Of a stretch of 64,000 nt of DNA, positions 9,242 through 17,292 are shown one piece after another. The notes beneath the pieces were generated by a model. The model made no database searches. It was not told the origin of the DNA and saw nothing but the letters and a program-made list of their open reading frames with translations. Source of the DNA: Igneacidithiobacillus sp041146875 (GTDB lineage: Bacteria; Pseudomonadota; Gammaproteobacteria; Acidithiobacillales; Acidithiobacillaceae); the NCBI RefSeq assembly GCF_041146875.1, contig NZ_JBFRXP010000012.1, positions 1 to 64,000 of the forward strand. Direction: 5' to 3'. Each line of letters starts with the position of its first letter. The stretch's first letter is position 1. Both the position numbers and the translations under genes were made by a program.

Positions 9242-9250
9242 TTATACACA
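9242..9250 (+). promoter_or_regulatory. DnaA box
   Basis: TTATACACA fits the DnaA-box consensus TTWTNCACA exactly. It is about 190 bp upstream of the priA start. Confidence 0.45.
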
Positions 9251-9415
9251 GTCTAGCCATGTACTGACGCTCGCTGGCAAGAATCAATGGCTTAGGATGC
9301 AGCCCAGAAAAAATATTAAAAAACAACATGTTATGTATGCCTGTTTTTTAGGCATCGGGAAAAAACGCAGATGGCTCAGAGCCTTTGCGAGGTTGAACCC
9401 ATTTCACTCACAGAC

Positions 9416-9424
9416 TTATCCACA
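9416..9424 (+). promoter_or_regulatory. DnaA box
   Basis: TTATCCACA is the strongest E. coli-type DnaA box. It lies 18 bp upstream of the priA start codon, in the same orientation as the box at 9242, where DnaA binding could block or tune priA transcription. Confidence 0.5.
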
Positions 9425-9441
9425 GAAATTGTGGGCAACTT

Positions 9442-11580
9442 ATGACAATTGATACAAACTGTATCGAAGTCGCAATCCTCGGCCCGCTACCGCAACATTT
9501 TAGCTACCGCTGCGATGCACCTTTCCCGAAGTCTGGATGCCGCCTTCGCGTGCCCTTCGGGCGAGGCGAACGCATTGCCATCGCCATTGGTACCGCAACC
9601 TGTCCCCAGGACATCCCAGTCAAAGGGATCCACCGCATCCTCGACGAACAGCCACTGCTGCCAGCCAGCTTGCAGGCCCTCCTGGGATTTGGCAGCAACT
9701 ACTATCACTACCCTCTAGGCGCCGTCTGGGAAGCCGCATTGCCCGCGCGGCTCTGCCAGGGGCAACAGATACCCTCCCTCGCGCCCACAGCTTGGCGTCT
9801 GATCGCTGATGCGAACATTGCAGAAAGAGGTCTAGGCGCACGGCAAATGGTCCTCTTGCAGCGCTTAGGCAACGGCAACGTGCGCATGGCGGAATTGGAT
9901 AGCAGCGACCGGCAACGCCTACGACAGTTTCTTGCGGCTGGCTGGATAGAGGCAGCACAGGAGCCACTGCAGCTACGGGAAGCTCCTCTCGCCCTGCGCC
10001 CGGAGCAGGCGCAAGCGGTCATGGCTCTCCGAGCGTCTACCGGTTTCCAAGCTTTTTTGCTCGACGGCGTTACCAGCAGCGGCAAGACCGAGGTCTATCT
10101 GCAGGCCATGGAACGCTTGGTTTTGTCGGGAAAACAGGTGCTGTTTCTGGTGCCAGAAATTGGCTTGATCACCCAGACCCAAGCACGCTGCGCCGCCCGC
10201 TTTGGCGCAGACGCGGTTGCCGTCTATCACTCGGGGCAAGGCGATGCTGAACGCTTGCGAGTTTGGACGCAGGCACGCAGCGGGAGCATCTCCATCGTCA
10301 TCGGTACCCGCTCCGCACTCTTTGTTCCCCTCCTGCACCCGGCGCTGTTGATTGTCGATGAAGAGCACGACCTGTCTTACAAACAGCACAGTGGCTGGCT
10401 CTATTCTGCCCGCGACTTGGCCCTGCGCCGCGCCCAACTCGAGGATGTTCCCATCGTACTGGGCTCAGCGACGCCATCGCTAGAGAGTCTGCATAATCGC
10501 CAGATCGGTCGCTTTGCCGACCTGCGCCTGCACGAACGCGCCAGCGCCCAGAAAATTCCCCCAATCGAGATCTTGCCCCTACGCAAAAAACGCCTGGTGG
10601 CTGGACTCGACCCCTCGCTCCTGCGTGCCTGCGGCGAAACCCTCGCAAACGGTAAACAGGCGTTGTTTTTCCTCAATCGACGGGGTTTTGCCCCGGCCCT
10701 GCTTTGCCGTGCCTGCGGGCATGTGCCACATTGCCAACGCTGTAGCGCGCCACTGACTTGGCATCGCCGTCAGGCGCGCCTACGCTGCCATCACTGTGGA
10801 CTCGAGGCGCCTGTACCGGAACAGTGCCCGAGCTGTGGTGCCGCTGAAATTGCCGGCATTGGTATGGGCACCGAAAGCCTGGAGGAATTTCTCCGCGAAC
10901 GCTTTCCTAACATCCCACTCCTGCGCATCGACCGCGACGAGGTGCACACCCCACGGCAACTAGCCGAACGCCTGCAGGAGATCCTCCACACCCGTCCTGC
11001 CATCCTCCTCGGCACGCAAATGCTCAGCAAGGGACATCATTTCCCAGACGTCACCCTAGTCGGGATTGTAGATGTGGACCAAGGACTCTACAGCGCCGAC
11101 TTTCGTGCGCCGGAGCGCTTGGCGCAAACAGTAATTCAGGTGGCCGGGCGCGCTGGTCGTGGCGATGCGCCGGGGCGCGTCATCCTGCAGAGCCATCTCC
11201 CCGAACATCCGTTATTGCTAGCACTGCAAAACGGTGATTATGCGACCGCTGCTACCCAGTTACTGCGCGAACGCCAGCAGGCGGGGCTGCCCCCGTTTCG
11301 CGCCCTCGCCCTGCTCCAAGCCGAGGCACAACGGGCAGAACCGGTCTATGCCTTTTTACGTGCAGCGCGTAGCTGTTTTGCCACAGAGCTGGACTGCAGT
11401 GGCCCGGTACCCGCGCTCCTCGAACGTCGTGCCGGCTTTCACCGCGCCTATCTCTGGCTCGAGGGCGCCAACCGATCTGCCCTTCATCACCTCCTCGCCA
11501 ATGCCATCAGCCTGCTCGGCAATCTGCCAACTGCTCGGCGTGTGCGCTGGAGCTTGGATGTAGACCCGCAGAATTTTTAG
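9442..11580 (+). CDS. priA: Primosomal replication restart helicase PriA
   Basis: The 712-residue protein is a superfamily 2 DNA helicase that reloads the replisome at collapsed forks. The N-terminal 3'-DNA-binding domain is followed by Walker A in GVTSSGKTEVY and the DEEH box LLIVDEEHDLSYKQ. A helicase-embedded zinc region has eight cysteines between CRACGHVPHC and CPSCG. QVAGRAGRG is the late helicase motif. Length is normal for the family. No strong Shine-Dalgarno sequence precedes the ATG at 9442, but the first residues align with PriA N-termini. Two DnaA boxes lie just upstream. Confidence 0.95.
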   Translation: MTIDTNCIEVAILGPLPQHFSYRCDAPFPKSGCRLRVPFGRGERIAIAIGTATCPQDIPVKGIHRILDEQPLLPASLQALLGFGSNYYHYPLGAVWEAALPARLCQGQQIPSLAPTAWRLIADANIAERGLGARQMVLLQRLGNGNVRMAELDSSDRQRLRQFLAAGWIEAAQEPLQLREAPLALRPEQAQAVMALRASTGFQAFLLDGVTSSGKTEVYLQAMERLVLSGKQVLFLVPEIGLITQTQARCAARFGADAVAVYHSGQGDAERLRVWTQARSGSISIVIGTRSALFVPLLHPALLIVDEEHDLSYKQHSGWLYSARDLALRRAQLEDVPIVLGSATPSLESLHNRQIGRFADLRLHERASAQKIPPIEILPLRKKRLVAGLDPSLLRACGETLANGKQALFFLNRRGFAPALLCRACGHVPHCQRCSAPLTWHRRQARLRCHHCGLEAPVPEQCPSCGAAEIAGIGMGTESLEEFLRERFPNIPLLRIDRDEVHTPRQLAERLQEILHTRPAILLGTQMLSKGHHFPDVTLVGIVDVDQGLYSADFRAPERLAQTVIQVAGRAGRGDAPGRVILQSHLPEHPLLLALQNGDYATAATQLLRERQQAGLPPFRALALLQAEAQRAEPVYAFLRAARSCFATELDCSGPVPALLERRAGFHRAYLWLEGANRSALHHLLANAISLLGNLPTARRVRWSLDVDPQNF

Positions 11581-11664
11581 TGCCGTTGTACTGATCTCTA
11601 CAGAAGTTTGTATCTGGTGCAAGCTCGGGCTAATCTAGTGAAAAGTTCTAAGACGAGGGAAGAC

Positions 11665-13074
11665 ATGGCAGCAGTGGAAGACACACAGATCGTGCAGTCT
11701 AGCAACCTCCGTCGCGTCGCCTTGTACCTTGGTCCCGAAGAGATTATCGCGCGCGCGCAAGAAATCCTCAGCACAAACGAGTGGAAACTCCTGCAGTTTC
11801 GCCACATTGACGAAGTGTCAGCAGCACTGCGCAAACAGCAACCCGCAGTTGGTATATTGGTGCTGCAGGAATTGGACGCAGCGAAGTGGCAAAAGCATGT
11901 TCTTCGATTGATTGCGCAAAATGAAAGCATCCGTTGGTTGGCACTAGTGGATCGAGAGCTCCTCAGCCAATTATCGGTGCGGCAACTGATCGGCAGTGCT
12001 TTCTATGACTACCACACCACACCAATTGACCCTCAGCGTCTTCTCGTCATGTTAGGCCACGCCGCGGGTATGGCGGAGATCTCCCGCGAAGCCCTTTTCA
12101 CTGCAGACCCGCATGCCGACCTAGTAACTACAGAAGATCAAATGGTGGGCGCCAGCAAGCAGATGCAAAAAATCTATCAAGACATTCGTAAGGTAGCCGC
12201 GACAGATGCGCCCGTCTTGGTCACTGGCGAGAGTGGTACCGGAAAGGAGCTGACGGCAAGGGCCATTCACGAACGCTCCTTTCGCAAAGGCGGGCCTTTC
12301 ATCGCCGTCAACTGTGGCGCGCTCCCTGCCAACCTGATTCAGTCGGAACTTTTCGGTCATGAGAAAGGTGCATTCACCGGCGCCACGGAAAGGAAAATCG
12401 GTCGTATCCAAGCCGCTGATGGGGGTACGTTATTTCTCGATGAGATTGGCGACCTACCGCTCGATTTACAGGTAAACCTTCTCCGCTTCCTCCAAGAGCA
12501 AACCATTCATCGCGTCGGCGGCCGAGAGGAAATTCGCGTGGACGTCCGCGTTCTTGCGGCCACCCACGTAAATCTAGAGGAGGCCATCAAGAGCGGACGC
12601 TTTCGCCAGGACCTCTTTTATCGCCTGAATGTTCTACAGATTCACATGCCCCCCCTGCGCGCCCGCGAGGGAGATATTCCTCTACTAGCCAATTATGTGT
12701 TTCATCGCTTTGCCGACGAACGTGGTCAACGGGTCAAAGGTTTCAGTGAAGATGCCATGCAAATCATGAATGGCTACGCCTGGCCAGGAAACATTCGCGA
12801 ACTGATCAATCGGGTACGTCGCGCCATGGTGATGTGCGACAAAATCCTTATCAACGCCGAAGATCTCAGCCTGGAGCGACGACAAAACCAACGCGCCAGG
12901 ATTAGCTTGATTGAGGCGCGCGACGCCGCTGAGCGAGACGCAATCAAGGCCGCTATCGCCCATAGTCTCGGCAGTATCACACGTGCAGCAGAGTTATTGC
13001 AGATATCGCGCGTCTCCCTCTATCGACTGATGGAAAAGCATGGCATTACCCCGCCCGGGCAGAAGGATCGATAG
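11665..13074 (+). CDS. VpsR-like sigma-54 enhancer-binding activator
   Basis: This 469-residue protein has three parts. Residues 1-140 form a receiver-like domain whose third strand reads ILVLQEL, with no obvious phospho-acceptor Asp there, as in VpsR-type proteins. Residues 158-400 are an AAA+ domain with Walker A GESGTGKE (188-195), an intact sigma-54-contacting GAFTGA (235-240) and Walker B TLFLDE. Residues 430-460 are a Fis-type helix-turn-helix. The start at 11665 is chosen for GAGGG five bases upstream. Relatives such as VpsR and FleQ bind c-di-GMP and control matrix genes. The fap operon with a -24/-12 promoter begins about 300 bp downstream, so this is its likely activator. Whether it binds c-di-GMP is inference. 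Confidence 0.85.
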   Translation: MAAVEDTQIVQSSNLRRVALYLGPEEIIARAQEILSTNEWKLLQFRHIDEVSAALRKQQPAVGILVLQELDAAKWQKHVLRLIAQNESIRWLALVDRELLSQLSVRQLIGSAFYDYHTTPIDPQRLLVMLGHAAGMAEISREALFTADPHADLVTTEDQMVGASKQMQKIYQDIRKVAATDAPVLVTGESGTGKELTARAIHERSFRKGGPFIAVNCGALPANLIQSELFGHEKGAFTGATERKIGRIQAADGGTLFLDEIGDLPLDLQVNLLRFLQEQTIHRVGGREEIRVDVRVLAATHVNLEEAIKSGRFRQDLFYRLNVLQIHMPPLRAREGDIPLLANYVFHRFADERGQRVKGFSEDAMQIMNGYAWPGNIRELINRVRRAMVMCDKILINAEDLSLERRQNQRARISLIEARDAAERDAIKAAIAHSLGSITRAAELLQISRVSLYRLMEKHGITPPGQKDR

Positions 13075-13146
13075 TAGTCGTCACATTTCTGCGTTACGTT
13101 CACAAACAGCAAAACAATCAGCTTGTTACCAACACCTACAAAACAC

Positions 13147-13164
13147 TGTTACGAACGTGTAACA
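13147..13164. promoter_or_regulatory. Palindromic putative activator site (UAS) of fap operon
   Basis: TGTTAC and GTAACA form perfect 6-bp inverted arms separated by six bases. The centre is about 181 bp upstream of the -24 GG, a normal distance for a sigma-54 enhancer. Further TGTTAC (13124-13129) and GTAACA (13253-13258) half-sites lie in the same gap. The neighbouring activator gene and similar elements at 39943 and 41143 support an operator role. Confidence 0.6.
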
Positions 13165-13333
13165 AACCCCGAAATATCCACATTTTATCCATAAAAACAA
13201 AATATTATGCTTCTTCTCTGGATACCGGCAGGGTCTGCCGTATCCCCATCCTGTAACAACAGCAATACAAAGAGCGTATAGGGCGATCCCCGCGATAATA
13301 AGTTATCTACTTGTTTTGTATTGTTTTTATAAA

Positions 13334-13350
13334 TTGGCACGCCTATTGCT
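13334..13350 (+). promoter_or_regulatory. Sigma-54 (-24/-12) promoter of fap operon
   Basis: TTGGCACGCCTATTGCT matches the sigma-54 consensus almost completely, with GG at 13336-13337 and GC at 13348-13349 exactly ten bases apart. The predicted start near 13360 gives a leader of about 27 nt to the first fap gene, whose GAGGGA ribosome-binding site is at 13375-13380. Confidence 0.88.
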
Positions 13351-13387
13351 TAGGAACAAGCGTCACAACGTTTCGAGGGAATTGGCC

Positions 13388-13693
13388 ATGATCAGGAAAG
13401 CACATTGCGCGAGAGTCCGCAGGACGCGATCCATACTCCTAATGGGTATGTTACTCGCTTTTCTCAGCGGCCCAGCGTTCGCCAACAAGGCACCAGATCT
13501 TGGCCAACCTGTACAAACGAAGATGCTCGCCAAGGTATGCGGGAAGGGTGAACCAATCAACCTTCCGAAAATGCATTCTGGCAACCCCGGCGTGGTTCTC
13601 TGGGATGAGCTTCCCGGCAAAGGCGGCAAAGGGAATAACATCCAGATTGGCTCCATGAACCTGCAAAACAACACCATGATGAGTACACGTTGA
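13388..13693 (+). CDS. Small secreted protein at fapA position
   Basis: The 101-residue product starts at ATG 13388, eight bases after GAGGGA and downstream of the sigma-54 promoter; earlier in-frame starts would lie in the promoter. An Arg-rich N-terminus, a hydrophobic core (ILLMGMLLAFLSGP) and AFA form a signal peptide. The mature part opens with DLGQPVQTKMLAKVCGKG, which resembles the mature start of the protein encoded at 16497. The rest is Gly/Asn/Lys-rich without a known domain. Its place as first gene corresponds to fapA, whose product is a periplasmic chaperone in Pseudomonas, but I see no direct similarity to FapA. It may be a minor fibre or chaperone component. Confidence 0.6.
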   Translation: MIRKAHCARVRRTRSILLMGMLLAFLSGPAFANKAPDLGQPVQTKMLAKVCGKGEPINLPKMHSGNPGVVLWDELPGKGGKGNNIQIGSMNLQNNTMMSTR

Positions 13694-13704
13694 GGGACGC
13701 AGCC

Positions 13705-14331
13705 ATGTTACGCAATCATCACCTACTCAGCGGAATTCTTGGAATGAGTGCCCTACTGGCGCTCGGGACTGCCGCGGCATTCCCCCTACCCAATACGGCG
13801 CAAAGCATCATTTCCGACAACGCTATGGGCAATGTTCGTGGGGCGCTGCAAAGTAACATGGCGGCCGGCAACAACAATCTTCAGGCCAATGTTGCCAACA
13901 TCATCATGAGCCCCAATGGCCAAGGGGTTGCCACAACATCAGGTGTAGAACAACAGGCCAGCGGCACACCATCCGCGAATTTCGTCCAGCAGCAAGCGAA
14001 AATCCTGGGCAACGCCTTTCACGGCGCCACCGGCCTGATGTCGATCAACCAAGCGGCTGGCGCGGGTAACGCCGAAGCAAACCACATCGAGATTGTTATG
14101 GGCGCGGCTCAGCCGGTATCGAACCAGACACTTGCCCAAAGTTTATCCAGTGTCCACAGAGACACAAGTAGTAGTAGTAGCACCCAAGGAGGAAATAGCA
14201 GTCAGGTCGCGGTCGCAGCCACTGCCTTCCACAACGCCGGCGGCATCGCCCAGGTCAATCAGACTTCCGGCTCAGGCAATGCCTCGGCAAACAGTTTCGC
14301 TCTCGGGGTGGCTCCCGGAGTGATGCAGTAG
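13705..14331 (+). CDS. fapB: FapB-like amyloid nucleator
   Basis: The 208-residue protein has a signal peptide (LLSGILGMSALLALGTAAA) and three imperfect amyloid-type repeats near residues 42-65, 102-130 and 173-200. Each has the G-x-NQ-x-(A/S)G-x-GN-x-(A/Q)N pattern, for example SINQAAGAGNAEAN and QVNQTSGSGNASAN. This is how FapB, the minor nucleating subunit of Fap fibres, relates to FapC. Start 13705 is preferred because GAGGGA lies seven bases upstream; a TTG at 13690 overlapping the previous gene is less likely. A poly-Ser stretch separates repeats two and three. It is probably exported to the surface through FapF. Confidence 0.75.
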   Translation: MLRNHHLLSGILGMSALLALGTAAAFPLPNTAQSIISDNAMGNVRGALQSNMAAGNNNLQANVANIIMSPNGQGVATTSGVEQQASGTPSANFVQQQAKILGNAFHGATGLMSINQAAGAGNAEANHIEIVMGAAQPVSNQTLAQSLSSVHRDTSSSSSTQGGNSSQVAVAATAFHNAGGIAQVNQTSGSGNASANSFALGVAPGVMQ

Positions 14332-14373
14332 TGACACAACGTTCTTTCTAGTTACTCACTTAAGGAGATTACC

Positions 14374-15711
14374 ATGAACACGGTTCGCAAGTTAACCCCC
14401 ATCGCCCTTGCCGTTGCCGCTCTATGCGCGGCCCCGTTCGCTTTCGCTGGCGCTGCTGTAAGCAACAATCAGGCTAGTGCCTTGAACGAACAAGGATCCA
14501 TGTTTAATGCCACCGGAAATGCTGTGTTGTCCGACAATGCGGGCGCGAACGCCAGTGGCAACATCGGTTTCAATATCGCCACCGGCTCCCAGAACCAACA
14601 GGCCAATGCCGGTAGTTTGACCTCTAACACTAACGTCGACGACTACGCGGCATCCGATGCCAGCGTCAATGCTAGCCAAACCGAACTTCTGGACTTTGCT
14701 TGGCAAGTCATGAACGGCGCAAACGCGGTAGATTTCATCGGCAACGCTTTGCAGGGTGCGAGCGGCAATATCGGCGTCAACATGACCTCCGGCATTTTCA
14801 ATCAGCAAGGCAACAACCTTGCCGCCTCCTATGCCAAGTACTCGGACTACGCCAACGCCTATGTTGGTGCCAGCCAGACCAGTATGCTCAACCTGAACTA
14901 TAGCAACTTGAACTATGGCCACGAGGTCGGTGCCAGCAACGAGACGGGTCTCTACGGTAACGTGTTGCAGAATGCCTCGGGCAACATTGGCGTCAACGAA
15001 GCGGCTGGCATCAGCAACCAGCAGAGCAACAGTCTTGCCATCGCCATGGCTGCCAACAATGATAGCGAAGGCTATTCCATTGGCAGCACGGCGAATGTCG
15101 GCGCAACCCAGACCTTGGCCGCAGACGGCACTGCCCAGGGCAACCCCTTCTTCTGGTGGGCTTGGTCCTATGTCAACAACACAGCTGGCTTGGGTAGCAA
15201 CGCCCTTGAGGGTGCCTCTGGTAACATCGGTGTTAACATGGCTTCTGGTAACAGCAACCAGCAGAGCAACAACACCGCTCTGAGCGCCAGCAACAACACC
15301 TACAAGTATCAGAATAGCACTGATTATGCAGACGCTACCGCTGGTGCGACGCAGATGTCTCTGTACAACGGCACCATGGACACGAATGTGCAAGACAGCG
15401 CTACCGTCAACGGCAATGCAGGCGCGAATGCCAGCGGTAATATCGGCATCAACGTCGCTGCGGGTGCGCAGAACCAGCAGGAAAATGGCCTGGCCATGGC
15501 AACTATGGCTTCACCCAAGACGATGGCCAACGCGTCCGCGCCAGTGGAGCAGGTTGCCTACTACAACGGTGGTTCGACCACGGGTTCTATGTACAACAGC
15601 AATGTCAGCGGCAACGCCTTGGCAGGCGCCTCTGGCAACATTGGCCTGAACGTCGCTACGGGCAACGGCAATCAGCAGGTCAACACCCTGGCGATCGCCA
15701 GCGGCCAGTAA
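14374..15711 (+). CDS. fapC: FapC-like major functional amyloid subunit
   Basis: The 445-residue secreted protein has a signal peptide ending AFA and six repeats of the form ASGNIGxNxxxGxxNQQxN at residues 60-78, 129-147, 201-219, 281-299, 353-371 and 419-437, spaced 66-80 residues apart. Linkers carry a second motif, (V/A)(N/G)A(S/T)Q(T/M), four times. This matches the repeat-linker design of FapC, the main Fap fibre protein. The mature part has no Cys, no Arg and only three Lys, so the CxxC of Pseudomonas FapC is missing. Such composition suits a fibre exposed to strong acid. AAGGAGA precedes the ATG. It lies between fapB and fapD in the classical order. Confidence 0.85.
   Translation: MNTVRKLTPIALAVAALCAAPFAFAGAAVSNNQASALNEQGSMFNATGNAVLSDNAGANASGNIGFNIATGSQNQQANAGSLTSNTNVDDYAASDASVNASQTELLDFAWQVMNGANAVDFIGNALQGASGNIGVNMTSGIFNQQGNNLAASYAKYSDYANAYVGASQTSMLNLNYSNLNYGHEVGASNETGLYGNVLQNASGNIGVNEAAGISNQQSNSLAIAMAANNDSEGYSIGSTANVGATQTLAADGTAQGNPFFWWAWSYVNNTAGLGSNALEGASGNIGVNMASGNSNQQSNNTALSASNNTYKYQNSTDYADATAGATQMSLYNGTMDTNVQDSATVNGNAGANASGNIGINVAAGAQNQQENGLAMATMASPKTMANASAPVEQVAYYNGGSTTGSMYNSNVSGNALAGASGNIGLNVATGNGNQQVNTLAIASGQ
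14551..15684 (+). repeat. Six in-gene amyloid repeats of fapC
   Basis: The segment spans the six 19-residue motif copies of FapC. Copies are separated by 66-80 residues. Nucleotide identity between copies is interrupted by synonymous changes, so the repeats look maintained at protein level. Confidence 0.8.
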
Positions 15712-15776
15712 TACGCTGGTTCTTTGCCATCCCGCAATGGGGTGGCAACATCTTACTTTTCTGACCCGGAGGCCAT

Positions 15777-16484
15777 ATGAACATGCCATCGATCTTGCGT
15801 AACTGGATGATCATCGGCGCCATGGCTTCTGGGCTTTTTTGTAGTCAACTATCGGTCGCCGCGCCCTTTGGCAATGTCATTCCCGGAGCCGGCGTTATCC
15901 ATGTCCCCGTACGTAGCATGGTGGGCATGCATTTCATTCATGTAGTTCGTCAACATACGGACTTCTCCTGTGGCGCAGCCTCGCTGGCCACCATTCTGAA
16001 ATACGGCTTCAACCGGGACGTGACGGAAGAATCCGTCATGAAAGGGCTGTTTACCGTCAGCAATCCCGCTGAAGTGGAGAAGGTCGGTTTTTCCATGCTC
16101 GACCTGAAAAACTATGTGGATAAAATTGGCTTACAGGCACAGGGATATGTGGTTACCCCTGCGCAACTCGAAAAAATCCACATTCCGATCATCGTCCTCT
16201 TGGATTTGAACGGATACAAACATTTCGTCGTTTTGGAAAAAACCACGACAGACAAGGTTTATCTAGCGGACCCTGCATTGGGCAACCGCATCATGCCGAA
16301 GAAGGTTTTTTTGCAGGACTGGAACAAGATCGTTTTCGCCGTGTTTGGCAAGGGCTTTGATCCACATTCCGTATTATTAACCCCTCCGGAAGCACCAAGT
16401 GCCCTGCGGATATTGCATGGCATCTTGCCCAAGGTACCGTTGGATTCTGTACATTTTGGTTACGATAATGTTAATTATTTTTGA
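15777..16484 (+). CDS. fapD: FapD-like C39 peptidase
   Basis: The 235-residue exported protein is a single-domain C39-family cysteine peptidase. Gln59 (oxyanion) and Cys65 lie in RQHTDFSCGAASLA, His149 in GYKHFVVL and Asp165 in LADPALGN, so the full catalytic set is present. A signal peptide covers about residues 1-28. FapD proteins of this type are needed for Fap export in Pseudomonas, where the substrate is not settled. CGGAGG lies four bases before ATG 15777 and ten before ATG 15783, so either may be used. It directly follows fapC and precedes the fapE-like gene. Confidence 0.85.
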   Translation: MNMPSILRNWMIIGAMASGLFCSQLSVAAPFGNVIPGAGVIHVPVRSMVGMHFIHVVRQHTDFSCGAASLATILKYGFNRDVTEESVMKGLFTVSNPAEVEKVGFSMLDLKNYVDKIGLQAQGYVVTPAQLEKIHIPIIVLLDLNGYKHFVVLEKTTTDKVYLADPALGNRIMPKKVFLQDWNKIVFAVFGKGFDPHSVLLTPPEAPSALRILHGILPKVPLDSVHFGYDNVNYF

Positions 16485-16496
16485 CGGGGAATGATC

Positions 16497-17243
16497 ATGA
16501 ACATCAAGACAAAAGCTCGTTTGATGATTATCACAACACTATTCGGCTACGCAGTTTTTTCTGGCTATGCCAGCGCCGCCCCCTTCGACTTGGCCGCACC
16601 TGTCGTGCCGGACCCGATCTTGGCGAAGATGGTGGGTAAAGGGGTAATCGGCGGTCACATCGTATATTTTGGTGTACAGATGCAAACCAATTGGACAGCA
16701 CCGGGAAACAATGCTGCCCTACAAGGCAATTTGAATGTCGCGTTGAACAGTAGCAACAATGTATTCGTTCCCACCATCACGTATTCCGTTCACAATGGGC
16801 AACTTCCACCAACAATCAGCAATCCCGGTTCTGCCATTGATGGCGCCGGCCTTGCGAACATCAAAGGAGTTTCCCAGGGGATCCAGATTGCGGGTCAAGG
16901 CAATGGCGTACAAAACGCAATGACGCTGAATGTAGTGAACGGTACCCCCAGCACACCCCATACTGGTTCCAATCTGATGCCGGGAACCACCCAACAGGGT
17001 GACGTCACTATGACCGTTCAACCGGGTCAGCTGTCCATGCTCATCAATAATGGCGCCAATACCGTCCAGCAGGGAATCGGTGCCGGCGGTGCTTACCAAC
17101 TCGCCCAAATTGCGAGCAACGGCAACTTGATTAGCAATACCATGCACATGACACTGGGGATGGAAACGGGAGCCGTACACAATATCTCCCAGCAGCAAAT
17201 GCAGTCCATTTTACAAAGCGCTATGCCACCCAGCATGCCGTGA
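16497..17243 (+). CDS. FapE-like secreted fibre-associated protein
   Basis: The 248-residue product has a signal peptide (IITTLFGYAVFSGYASA) and a mature N-terminus with DPILAKMVGKGVIGG, shared in outline with the first protein of the operon. The middle and end have Gln/Asn/Gly stretches (IQIAGQGNGVQNAMTL, YQLAQIASNGNLISNTM) like degenerate amyloid repeats. Position after fapD matches fapE, an extracellular component of the Pseudomonas system. Start 16497 is preferred since GGGGA touches the alternative ATG at 16491. A Gly-Gly in VGKGVIGG would be a plausible C39 cleavage point, but that is only a suggestion. Confidence 0.6.
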   Translation: MNIKTKARLMIITTLFGYAVFSGYASAAPFDLAAPVVPDPILAKMVGKGVIGGHIVYFGVQMQTNWTAPGNNAALQGNLNVALNSSNNVFVPTITYSVHNGQLPPTISNPGSAIDGAGLANIKGVSQGIQIAGQGNGVQNAMTLNVVNGTPSTPHTGSNLMPGTTQQGDVTMTVQPGQLSMLINNGANTVQQGIGAGGAYQLAQIASNGNLISNTMHMTLGMETGAVHNISQQQMQSILQSAMPPSMP

Positions 17244-17292
17244 TGATTCTGGGTGTACATAAGAAGAATAATTAACCGCCAAAGGAAGAAAA

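Larger units (their letters stand above)
9223..9441. other. Intergenic region before priA with AT-rich core and DnaA boxes
   Basis: The 219-bp gap between ubiA and priA holds two perfect DnaA-box sequences near its ends and, between them, an AT-rich run (about 9308-9350). The core includes a perfect 6-bp inverted repeat, ATGCCT at 9337-9342 and AGGCAT at 9350-9355, around a T-rich loop. No gene is visible. It probably contains the priA promoter. Confidence 0.5.

Noticed and set aside
9337..9355. ATGCCT/AGGCAT hairpin as ubiA terminator
   Set aside because: The T-run lies in the loop rather than after the stem, and the stem is short and AT-rich.
9223..9441. A chromosomal origin of replication
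   Set aside because: Only two DnaA boxes are present, and none of the usual origin neighbours (dnaA, dnaN, gidA, rpmH) is in the window.
14422..15393. A 323-codon open frame antisense to fapC
   Set aside because: It follows from the repeated, biased codon use of fapC; no ribosome-binding site or family resemblance.
14551..15684. CRISPR-like or tandem DNA array
   Set aside because: The repeats are coding, spaced irregularly at 66-80 codons and conserved as protein rather than DNA. No CRISPR array or cas gene was seen anywhere in the window.
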